Assembly (NCBI GenBank): GCA_020852965.1
Contig: JADYZV010000185.1
Span: forward strand, 89,273 to 153,272
Direction of reading: 5' to 3'
Length of the DNA: 64,000 nucleotides
From: Pirellulaceae bacterium
GTDB lineage: Bacteria > Planctomycetota > Planctomycetia > Pirellulales > Pirellulaceae
Position numbers and translations under genes: made by a program. This document shows positions 26,715 through 33,254 of this stretch, piece after piece. The first letter of the stretch is position 1. Every line of letters starts with the position of its first letter. The notes under the pieces are model-generated. The model saw nothing but the letters and a program-made list of their open reading frames with translations. It ran no database searches and was not told the DNA's origin.

Positions 26715-26916
26715 CTCGACTGAGGAAGCTCTGGTCGCATGTCAGGACTTCCCAACGTGGCGAAAGGACTAGTGAAAGCGAGTTGGCACTCGGTACTTGC
26801 GGCTTCGGCTATCGCACTTCTAGGTGGCGTAAGCGACCGCAAACCATGGTACTACCCAAGAAGTTGCCTGGGGCAATCGGCTTCGGCTGATGCCGCTCCA
26901 GGCAGCTTTTTTAGAA
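26715..26916 (+). ncRNA. Candidate structured small RNA with intrinsic terminator
   Basis: About 200 nt fold into successive hairpins by hand. GGAAGCTCTGG pairs with GTCAGGACTTCC with one mismatch. CGAGT-TGGC-ACTCG follows. A three-way region can form in which TTGCGG pairs with the later CCGCAA and encloses GCTATCGCAC/GTGGCGTAAGC. The 3' end is a long hairpin, GTTGCCTGGGGCAATCGGC-TTCG-GCTGATGCC...CCAGGCAGC, ending in TTTTTT. AGCTGC just upstream (about 26704) could pair with GCAGCT at the 3' end. No reading frame fits. I compared it mentally with RNase P, tmRNA, SRP and 6S cores and found no match, so the class is unknown. Confidence 0.45.
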
Positions 26917-27220
26917 AAGAGGTTTTCTCCGCGAGTTTTTCGCTAGGAATACTCTACTCCTTCGGCTCACAACCGAGCCCGAAGGTGCCCCGCATGGCCC
27001 TGCGACGAGTGTCCGCCCACTCGTCTGGGGCGGGGTATCTTCATCTTTGCCAGAGCTCCCGGTCAATTGTCTTATTGACAAAGCGCGAATGGACGTTTGC
27101 AGAGGTCGTGGAGCTGTTACGATAGGAGCGAAACGTCCTGGTTTCATTTGGATCGCATGGAAAATGAAGCTCGACATTTTAGAAATCGCCAGATGCTTAG
27201 CATTACTACGGAGTCGCCTC

Positions 27221-28867
27221 ATGACCGTCTTTCGCTTTTTTGTTTTGGTTTGCGTACTGAGCATGAGTTTCTCAGGGCTGTCGGCCCAGGAGCTCGAACT
27301 GCAACTCCGTAATCAACATCCGATATCGGAAGGTGCCGATCGATTCTATCGGGAGACGCACAACGAAACATGGCAGCCTGCTCAAACGGCGGTGATCGTG
27401 TGCGATATGTGGGATGCGCATCATTGCGTCAATGCCGTTCGTCGTGGGGCGGAGTTGGCACCGCGCATTGATGCGTTCGTGCGTGCAATGCGTTCGCGCG
27501 GGGCGACGATCATTCATGCACCGAGCAGTTGTATGGAATACTACGCTCAACACCCCGCACGGCTCAGGGCCCAAGCTACGCCGCTGGTCGAGTCCATGCC
27601 GGCTGACATCGAAAACTGGTGCAATCAAATCCCCGCAGAAGAAGCTGCGACCTATCCACTCGACCAGTCTGCGGGTGGTGAAGACGACGACCCCGACGAG
27701 CACCGCCGGTGGGCACAGCGACTGGAAGCCAGTGGACGAAACCCGCGATCACCCTGGCAAGCGCAAACGGCGGCGATCGCCATCGATCCCAAGCAGGACT
27801 ACCTTAGCGACAGTGGACCTGAGATCTGGAGCATTCTCGCCGAGCGCGGAATATCCAATGTAATTCTAGCTGGCGTACATACCAACATGTGCGTGTTGGG
27901 ACGCCCATTTGGTTTGAGGCGTTTGGTGATGGGGGGCAAAAACGTCGTGCTCGCTCGCGACTTGACGGATACCATGTATGACCCGCAGGCCTGGCCCTAC
28001 GCCAATCACTTCACGGGAACCGACCTAATCATCAGCCACATCGAGCGCTACGTCTGCCCTACAATTTCAAGCGACCAGGTGCTGGGAGGGCAGGAGTTCC
28101 GCTACGCGAGCGACCGACGCCCGCGCCTAGTTATGCTAATTGCCGAGGACGAGTACAAGACCGAAACTACTTTGCCAGTTTTTGCGGCCAAACATCTCAG
28201 CCATAATTTCCGCGTGACCACTTGTTACGCACGCGAGTCGGATCCGTCGAAGTTGGTCGGAATCGAAGACGTCGCTTCGGCGGATGCATTATTGGTGAGC
28301 GTCCGACGTCGCGCTTTGCCCACGCGCGACCTCGAATTGGTGCGCGAGTTCGCGGCGCGCGGCAAGCCGATGATTGGCATCCGTACTGCCAGCCATGCGT
28401 TTTCGTTGCGAAAAGGGGAACCGCCCACCGGCTTCGACGTCTGGCCTGAATTTGACGCCGAGGTTTGGGGAGGAAGTTATAGCGGACATCATGCCAATAA
28501 CTTGTCTACTACGCTCGAACTTGATGCCAGTGCCATGGCGCATCCCATTGTGGCCGCTGCTGGACTTACCTCGGGCTTCAAACCAGGTGGCTCGCTGTAC
28601 AACACAGCCCCCTTGTTACCTGGGACGGAGTTGCTGCTCGTCGGCAGCGTCCCCAATGATGAAACGCCACAACCGCTGGCGTGGACCTTTGTGCGCAATG
28701 ATGGCGGCCGTTCGTTCTATACTTCGCTGGGGCATATCGACGATTTTGCACAAGCCGAGTTTGAGACTTTGCTGTCGGCTGCAATCCACTGGGCGTGTGA
28801 CTTGGAACTTCCCGCATTGGCTCAAGTCGAAACCCAGAACACGCGCTATGCCAGCGGCGGGAGCTGA
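27221..28867 (+). CDS. Secreted isochorismatase-like hydrolase fused to ThuA-like domain
   Basis: The start is at ATG 27221, 58 codons inside the track ORF, where a signal peptide begins (MTVFRFFVLVCVLSMSFSGLSAQ). Residues about 30-290 are a cysteine hydrolase of the isochorismatase fold, with the catalytic Asp in VIVCDMWDAHH and the nucleophile Cys in GVHTNMCVLGRP. Residues about 305-545 are ThuA-like, a class I amidotransferase-like fold (RPRLVMLIAEDEYKTETTLP, GIRTASHAFSL, WGGSYSGHHAN, FYTSLGHIDDF). Both domain types occur separately in planctomycetes. Here they form one exported polypeptide. The substrate is unknown, and an amide or sugar-derived compound is only a guess. Confidence 0.85.
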   Translation: MTVFRFFVLVCVLSMSFSGLSAQELELQLRNQHPISEGADRFYRETHNETWQPAQTAVIVCDMWDAHHCVNAVRRGAELAPRIDAFVRAMRSRGATIIHAPSSCMEYYAQHPARLRAQATPLVESMPADIENWCNQIPAEEAATYPLDQSAGGEDDDPDEHRRWAQRLEASGRNPRSPWQAQTAAIAIDPKQDYLSDSGPEIWSILAERGISNVILAGVHTNMCVLGRPFGLRRLVMGGKNVVLARDLTDTMYDPQAWPYANHFTGTDLIISHIERYVCPTISSDQVLGGQEFRYASDRRPRLVMLIAEDEYKTETTLPVFAAKHLSHNFRVTTCYARESDPSKLVGIEDVASADALLVSVRRRALPTRDLELVREFAARGKPMIGIRTASHAFSLRKGEPPTGFDVWPEFDAEVWGGSYSGHHANNLSTTLELDASAMAHPIVAAAGLTSGFKPGGSLYNTAPLLPGTELLLVGSVPNDETPQPLAWTFVRNDGGRSFYTSLGHIDDFAQAEFETLLSAAIHWACDLELPALAQVETQNTRYASGGS

Positions 28868-28897
28868 GTAAGCGTGTACGAGTTAGTTCGCTTATTT

Positions 28898-29149
28898 ACC
28901 ACGAAACACACGAAGAACACGAAAGGCTGGTTCTGTTCTTCTCTAATTGTTTAGTACACCCGCGATTCCATCCTCAGAATACTTAGTGGACGATCCGTTC
29001 ATATTACTCTTGTAAACCTGGAACCATCGCTCCCATGATTTTGCAACTTTCATCTTGGAACAGTATTTCAGCATTGCTCATTACCTCTGTAGCTGGACCG
29101 CAAAGGCACCCAGCAGAATTTCTTTCGTGTCCTTCGTGTGTTTCGTGGT
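28898..29149. repeat. Element bounded by a 28-bp inverted CACGAA-type repeat
   Basis: ACCACGAAACACACGAAGAA at 28898 begins one arm (to 28925). The other arm, 29122-29149, is its reverse complement with one mismatch. Within each arm CACGAA-like words recur. The 196-bp interior has no ORF with coding character. Similar CCACGAAG...CACGAA repeats are common in environmental genomes (recalled, not checked). Confidence 0.75.
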
Positions 29150-29300
29150 TAGTACAACTCCCAATCCTCACAACCGGAATAGCCCCAGGCAATTGCCGTT
29201 GATCTGAAGCGACATGCGGCGCGGTGGGCTGCGACGGTGGTGGGGAGCGATTAGGCTGAGCAGATTCAGCCCGCTTCACTGGACGCTATCCCAACAAGCC

Positions 29301-30611
29301 ATGATCTCACTTCGACTTATACTTTTGGTGCTGGTTACTCTCGGTTGTCGCGAGTTGGCGGAGGGGAATGCCGAAGCGGCTCCGTTGTTGGCCAGCTTGG
29401 CAGCGATGGGAATCTCGCTGGGGTTTGGCTTGCTGTTCAAAGCTTCAACGCTACACGTACTGGCAGGCAGCCCTCAGCCGCTTAGCCCAGCCTGCTGGCA
29501 GCGATGTGCGCAAGCGCGTACCAATGTCGAACGGGCATGGATTGCGGTCCTGCCATTGGCCCTGTTGGCTACCGGGTGGGGCGCGGCCCTCAACGGTCTG
29601 CAGGAGCAAGGCCTGCCACAAGCGGTCTCGCTGTTGGGCTGGTTCCTACCAAGTCTGTTTCTGATCGTCCTGTTAGAGTTAACCGCAGCACAGTTTGACG
29701 AGCTCTATCATCAGCCGCCAACGCCCCAAGATACAGCTCACTGCGGCATCCCAGAACTGCTGGAGGACTCGCCCGCGACCACCGTCTCCTGGCAGCGTGA
29801 ATGGCTACTTCGCTTGCGGTTGGGCGACATGGCTAGCTTGGTGACCTGCCTCACACCAGTATTGGCAATTGCCGCCTTGACCGACGCGGCGAGCTACTTC
29901 GCCAACGATGTGTGGATGACGCGCATGATTCTCGCAGCGACCTTGTTGGCGCTGTTGGCCGTCGTGCTATTCCTTCCTGTTTGGTTGGGGCGTTGGATGG
30001 GAGTCGTCAGTTTGCCTGACGGAGCGCTGAGTCAGCGAGTTACGAGGCAGATGCAAGCGCTCAACATTCGTGGTGTGCGCCCCAAGTTGGTACTCAGCCG
30101 AGGGCGTTGGCCCGGAGCTGCGGTAGTTGGTTGGTTTCCGCAATTTCGGCAATTGTGGTTGGGAGACGCACTGATCGAGCGCCTGTCATCTCGACAGTTG
30201 GATATGGTGGTCATGCACGAATTGGCACACATCAAGCGGCGACATTTCTTGTGGAGGATCTTCCCCGTGGTGTGGGCGGCCAGCGTCGTGGGACTGTTCG
30301 GAGTTTTTTGGCCGAGCGATCCAGCCTGGGAATTGTCTGGAACCTTTATCTCCAGCATCGCGGCGAGCGTGGTCATGTTAGCTGGGGTGGGGGTGATGGC
30401 ACACGCCTGCGAGTTGGACGCCGATGTGTCCGCCTGTGTTCTAGCCCACCAAGCCTGCCCCTGGGCCGTGGACGATTCGGCAGCAGCGGCACGAGAATTA
30501 GGGGACGCGTTAGCGGAACTGATGCCTGCGAGCTCTTCGGCCACAGAAGCCACTTGGTTGCATCCTAATCTAGGGCAGCGTCTGCACAATCTGGCCCGCA
30601 ACTCTCTCTAG
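29301..30611 (+). CDS. Membrane-embedded M48-like zinc metallopeptidase
   Basis: The start is taken at ATG 29301, which opens directly into a hydrophobic helix (ISLRLILLVLVTLG). The track ORF begins 29 codons earlier in a basic, less plausible stretch. Several helices (SLAAMGISLGFGLLF, WIAVLPLALLATGWGAAL, AVSLLGWFLPSLFLIVLLEL) lead to a second membrane cluster and then the zinc site, MVVMHELAHIKRRH (HExxH). The third ligand Glu is in ACELDADVSACVLAH. LSSRQLDMVVMHELAHI matches the M48/M56 pattern. It could be an HtpX/CAAX-type membrane protease. The final DALAELMPASS region is a helical tail. Its target is unknown. Confidence 0.85.
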   Translation: MISLRLILLVLVTLGCRELAEGNAEAAPLLASLAAMGISLGFGLLFKASTLHVLAGSPQPLSPACWQRCAQARTNVERAWIAVLPLALLATGWGAALNGLQEQGLPQAVSLLGWFLPSLFLIVLLELTAAQFDELYHQPPTPQDTAHCGIPELLEDSPATTVSWQREWLLRLRLGDMASLVTCLTPVLAIAALTDAASYFANDVWMTRMILAATLLALLAVVLFLPVWLGRWMGVVSLPDGALSQRVTRQMQALNIRGVRPKLVLSRGRWPGAAVVGWFPQFRQLWLGDALIERLSSRQLDMVVMHELAHIKRRHFLWRIFPVVWAASVVGLFGVFWPSDPAWELSGTFISSIAASVVMLAGVGVMAHACELDADVSACVLAHQACPWAVDDSAAAARELGDALAELMPASSSATEATWLHPNLGQRLHNLARNSL

Positions 30612-30943
30612 AATCCATCAAAGTAGCTATGTACGCGGCCCATGGAAGCCAAGGGGTTGAAGCGTTGGCACACGGCGTAGGGGACTGTGCCTGCTACTCT
30701 GGAGATACCGGCTCAAGGGACTATGCCTGCTACAGTGGCGACAGCGGCATGATTGTTGCATTCCTTACTAGCGCGTTAAACGGCTCGAACCTTACGTCAA
30801 AGTGGCAATTGGCGCTAAAGTGATGAAGCAGTCGTTAGCGGAAGTCGATGGACGAATATGGCGCACTATTGTTTCTCAACACGCGCCTCGCTCCTTCCAT
30901 TTCCATCAAGACGCGCGACATTTGAGTTTCACGAGGCCAACCC
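30612..30943. other. Intergenic with a short direct repeat
   Basis: The phrase GGGACTGTGCCTGCTACTCT near 30680 recurs as GGGACTATGCCTGCTACAGT near 30717, each followed by GG-GA-A-C-GC-type sequence. The ORF 30629-30823 is the translation of this repeat and I do not support it as a gene. Confidence 0.5.
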
Positions 30944-31201
30944 ATGGAAATTGTAACTGACCACCACAGCGCTTCACGCGAGCTACTTCAACGCGTCGAC
31001 TCGGCCATCAAAGGCAATCCTCACTTGTGTCGACATCAGGTCTTCTGCCAGGAAGAGTCTGGAATCGTCGTTCTACACGGTCGTGTGGGTTCCTTTTTCC
31101 AAAAGCAGATGGCCCAAGAATCGCTCAAACGTTTGGCAGGTGTTGAAAAAGTGATCAACGAGCTGGAAGTTGACTGGATGGCTTCTGTCCAACCCCGCTA
31201 G
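30944..31201 (+). CDS. Small BON-domain protein
   Basis: The 85-residue product is a single BON domain with its typical alpha-beta-alpha-beta-beta course: LLQRVDSAIKGNPHL, then GIVVLHGRVGSFFQKQMAQESLKRLAGVEKVINELEV. The V-L-x-G-x-V and GV-x-V-I-N-x-L positions are conserved. There is no signal peptide, so it probably acts in the cytoplasm. BON domains bind phospholipids or ligands. Its specific role here is unknown. It stands alone 240 bp before the thiol peroxidase gene. Confidence 0.85.
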   Translation: MEIVTDHHSASRELLQRVDSAIKGNPHLCRHQVFCQEESGIVVLHGRVGSFFQKQMAQESLKRLAGVEKVINELEVDWMASVQPR

Positions 31202-31211
31202 TCCGTTTGCT

Positions 31212-31300
31212 GTAGTGGACGAGGCTACGAGTCCCTTGGATTCGGTATATATCGGGACTCGCAACCTCATTCACTACCGACTCGTAACCTCGTCCACTAC
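31212..31300. repeat. Inverted GTAGTGGACGAGG repeat pair
   Basis: GTAGTGGACGAGGCTACGAG (31212-31233) and GACTCGTAACCTCGTCCACT (31279-31300) are reverse complements over 22 nt with one mismatch. A degenerate third copy, GGACTCGCAACCTCATTCAC, lies between them. The family recurs near 24600, 36166 and 49238. Confidence 0.8.
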
Positions 31301-31447
31301 GGTATCTTCGCGTGGGGACCCTTGGAAATACTGTCTTCATCGCCTAACATCTGTGGTGACACAGGCAGCCGCATCCGTTGCAGGCAGGCCGATTCCCCGC
31401 AACCTCGCTTTTGTCCACCTTTAGCTGGACGCAAGGAGCATTTCTAA

Positions 31448-31966
31448 ATGTCACGATCAGGCGTAATCACCTTCAAAGGTACTCCCATGACACTCCAAGG
31501 GAGCGAGCTCAAGGTCGGTCAACCCGCCCCCGAATTCACCTTGCATTTCTTCGAGGGTGGTCTCAAAACGCTGACCAACGCAGATCTCAAGGGAAAGCCG
31601 ACCATCCTTTCCATCGTCCCCAGCTTGGATACCGGCGTCTGCCAAATCCAAACCAAGCGGTTTAGCCAGGAGTTGGCCAGCTTAGGGGACAAGGTCAACG
31701 CGGTGACCGTTAGCCGAGACTTGCCGTTTGCGCAAAACCGCTTCTGCGGTGCCGAAGATGTCAAGAACATGAAGGTCGGCAGCGACTACCAAGCGGGCGA
31801 GTTCGGCAAGTCGTGGGGCGTTATGATCGACGAGCTCAAGTTGCTCGCCCGCGCCGTATATGTGCTCGACAGTCAAGGCAAAGTGGTCTACGGGGAAATC
31901 GTACCCGAAGTCACCTCCGAGCCCGATTATTCGGCAGCCTTGTCTGCCTTGAAAGCGGCCAGTTAG
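31448..31966 (+). CDS. tpx: Thiol peroxidase (Tpx, atypical 2-Cys peroxiredoxin)
   Basis: Tpx reduces hydrogen and alkyl peroxides with thioredoxin as reductant. The 172-residue length is standard. The peroxidatic Cys is in PSLDTGVCQIQT and the resolving Cys in NRFCGAED. The remaining Tpx marks, MTLQGSELKVGQPAPEFTL, TVSRDLPFAQ and ARAVYVLDSQGKVVY, are intact. AAGGAG lies 9 nt before ATG 31448. The stop is 4 nt before the start of an RRM protein, so the two are co-transcribed. Confidence 0.96.
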   Translation: MSRSGVITFKGTPMTLQGSELKVGQPAPEFTLHFFEGGLKTLTNADLKGKPTILSIVPSLDTGVCQIQTKRFSQELASLGDKVNAVTVSRDLPFAQNRFCGAEDVKNMKVGSDYQAGEFGKSWGVMIDELKLLARAVYVLDSQGKVVYGEIVPEVTSEPDYSAALSALKAAS

Positions 31967-31970
31967 TGCG

Positions 31971-32432
31971 ATGCGCATCTACGTTGGCAATTTGACTTAT
32001 CGCTCCTCCGAGCGGGATGTCCACAAGGCTTTTGAGTCGTATGGCCAGGTGACAATGTGTCGGCTGGCCATCGATCCGCAAACTGGTCGTTCGGCCGGCT
32101 TTGCGTATGTGGAGATGCCCAACGAGGACGAGGCACAAAATGCCATCGCGCGCTTGAATGGAAAAGAGATCAACAGTCGCGTGGTCAGCGTTAGCCAAGC
32201 GACTGTGGAAGAAGCCCCCGCGCGGCCCGAGCGTTCGTCTCGACCCGAACGCTCATCCCGACCTGAACGCACCTATCGTGACTCGAGCGATTTGCCGCGT
32301 CACACACCCAGGCAACCGCGCGGCGAGCAGACGCGTGGGGAGAAGCCGCGATCCGATCAGCGCCCACGCAACGACGAGCGTCCGGTCGTAGACAATCCTT
32401 GGACCCGTCGCCGCCCACCTCAAGGCAAATAG
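31971..32432 (+). CDS. RRM RNA-binding protein with Arg/Glu-rich tail
   Basis: Residues 1-82 form one RNA recognition motif with RNP2 MRIYVGNL and RNP1 RSAGFAYVEM, including the aromatic positions that stack on RNA. The C-terminal 70 residues are disordered and repetitive, with RPERSS repeated and then RGEQTRGEKPRSDQRPRNDE. This is like the glycine- or arginine-rich tails of bacterial RRM proteins linked to cold or stress RNA handling. It begins 4 nt after tpx, with no room for its own promoter, which ties it to oxidative-stress expression. That regulatory link is inference. Confidence 0.92.
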   Translation: MRIYVGNLTYRSSERDVHKAFESYGQVTMCRLAIDPQTGRSAGFAYVEMPNEDEAQNAIARLNGKEINSRVVSVSQATVEEAPARPERSSRPERSSRPERTYRDSSDLPRHTPRQPRGEQTRGEKPRSDQRPRNDERPVVDNPWTRRRPPQGK

Positions 32433-32452
32433 CCGTCCGATACCGTTTTCAA

Positions 32453-32521
32453 CGTAGCTCGGCGGTCCCCCGCCGAATTTGGCCTCTGTATTCACGTAGC
32501 TCCGCGGACCCCCGCCGAATT
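32453..32521. repeat. Two GTAGCTCGGCGG-type hairpins
   Basis: GTAGCTCGGCGGTCCCCCGC near 32453 and GTAGCTCCGCGGACCCCCGC near 32500 are members of the GTAGCTCGGTGG family. Their stem is CGGCGG/CCGCCG where other copies have CGGTGG/CCACCG. They are separated by TTTGGCCTCTGTATTCAC. Confidence 0.8.
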
Positions 32522-32596
32522 GAATTCCCCATATCAAGCGAACGGTAGTATAATGACGCTGTCAATTCTTCCTATCAATCAAGGCGGTCTTCGCGC

Positions 32597-32815
32597 ATGT
32601 TTGGAATCGGCTTCCAGGAATTATTGATTGCGTTCGTCATCTTTGGGATGATAGCTGTCCCTGCTGCGGTCGTGGTGGCAGTGCTTATTCGAACACAACG
32701 CTCGCAGCAAGATGCGGTTCTTCGGAATCCAAATTTGGTCACTTGTCCAGATTGCGGTGGGACGGTTTCGAAAAGCGCGCTGAACTGCCCTCACTGTGGT
32801 CGACCGCGACCATGA
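32597..32815 (+). CDS. Small membrane-anchored zinc-ribbon protein
   Basis: The 72-residue protein has an N-terminal membrane helix (LLIAFVIFGMIAVPAAVVVAVLI), a short basic/polar linker and a C-terminal zinc ribbon, CPDCGGTVSKSALNCPHCG, with four Cys. The ribbon would face the cytoplasm. The function is unknown. Its stop codon lies one base from the stop of the convergent alpha-CTD gene, so the two transcripts must overlap unless they are terminated very tightly. Confidence 0.8.
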   Translation: MFGIGFQELLIAFVIFGMIAVPAAVVVAVLIRTQRSQQDAVLRNPNLVTCPDCGGTVSKSALNCPHCGRPRP

Positions 32816-32816
32816 G

Positions 32817-33080
32817 CTAGGTTTGCGCAGGGCGACTATAGCCTTTGTTTTCGAGCGCTTGATAGACCTCTTCAAGTGTCTTCTCGCCAAAATTGGAAAT
32901 GCTCAACAATTCCTTGGGAGTGCTCTTGAGCAGATCGCGCACGGTGAAGATGCCTTTCTCCTCGAGACAATTGGTGGTGCGCACTGCCAAGCCAATTTCG
33001 GCTGTGCTCAGATCGAGTTGCTCGCGCAGATAACGGGCTTTTTCTTCGGCTTGACTGATGGGAATTCGTGTGACTGCCAT
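32817..33080 (-). CDS. Free-standing RNA polymerase alpha C-terminal domain-like protein
   Basis: The 87-residue protein consists of a short helical N-terminus (ISQAEEKARYLREQ) and one alpha-CTD helix-hairpin domain. AVRTTNCLEEKGIFTVRDLL aligns with the E. coli alpha-CTD VRSANCLKAEAI region, and ISNFGEKTLEEVYQAL with the PNLGKKSLTEI region. Counterparts of the DNA-binding residues Arg265, Asn268, Gly296, Lys298 and Glu302 are present; Ser299 is Thr. There is no alpha N-terminal domain. AAGGA lies 7 nt before ATG. It might bind UP-element-like DNA or compete with polymerase for activators. This is inference from residue conservation. Confidence 0.9.
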   Translation of the reverse strand: MAVTRIPISQAEEKARYLREQLDLSTAEIGLAVRTTNCLEEKGIFTVRDLLKSTPKELLSISNFGEKTLEEVYQALENKGYSRPAQT

Positions 33081-33254
33081 GTTGGAATCCTTCCTTTACT
33101 CGAATCAAAAAACGGTGAATGACATCGATCGTTCGGTGCTTGGCTCGCACCATCGGATCGTTCCGAAGATCGTCGCCAAAGAGTATAACGTAAGCAGAGC
33201 GGGGCGCAACGATCGGCCCACTCATTTTTTTCGGCGATTTGCTAGCAAAGTGAA

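Noticed and set aside
26715-27130. RNase P RNA or tmRNA in the gap before the isochorismatase-ThuA gene
   Set aside because: GAGGAAGCTC at 26724 recalls the RNase P P4 strand, but the other universally conserved segments are missing. No tmRNA alanine-acceptor ends are seen.
27047-27220. N-terminal extension of the isochorismatase-ThuA protein
   Set aside because: The signal peptide begins at ATG 27221. The upstream residues have no coding character.
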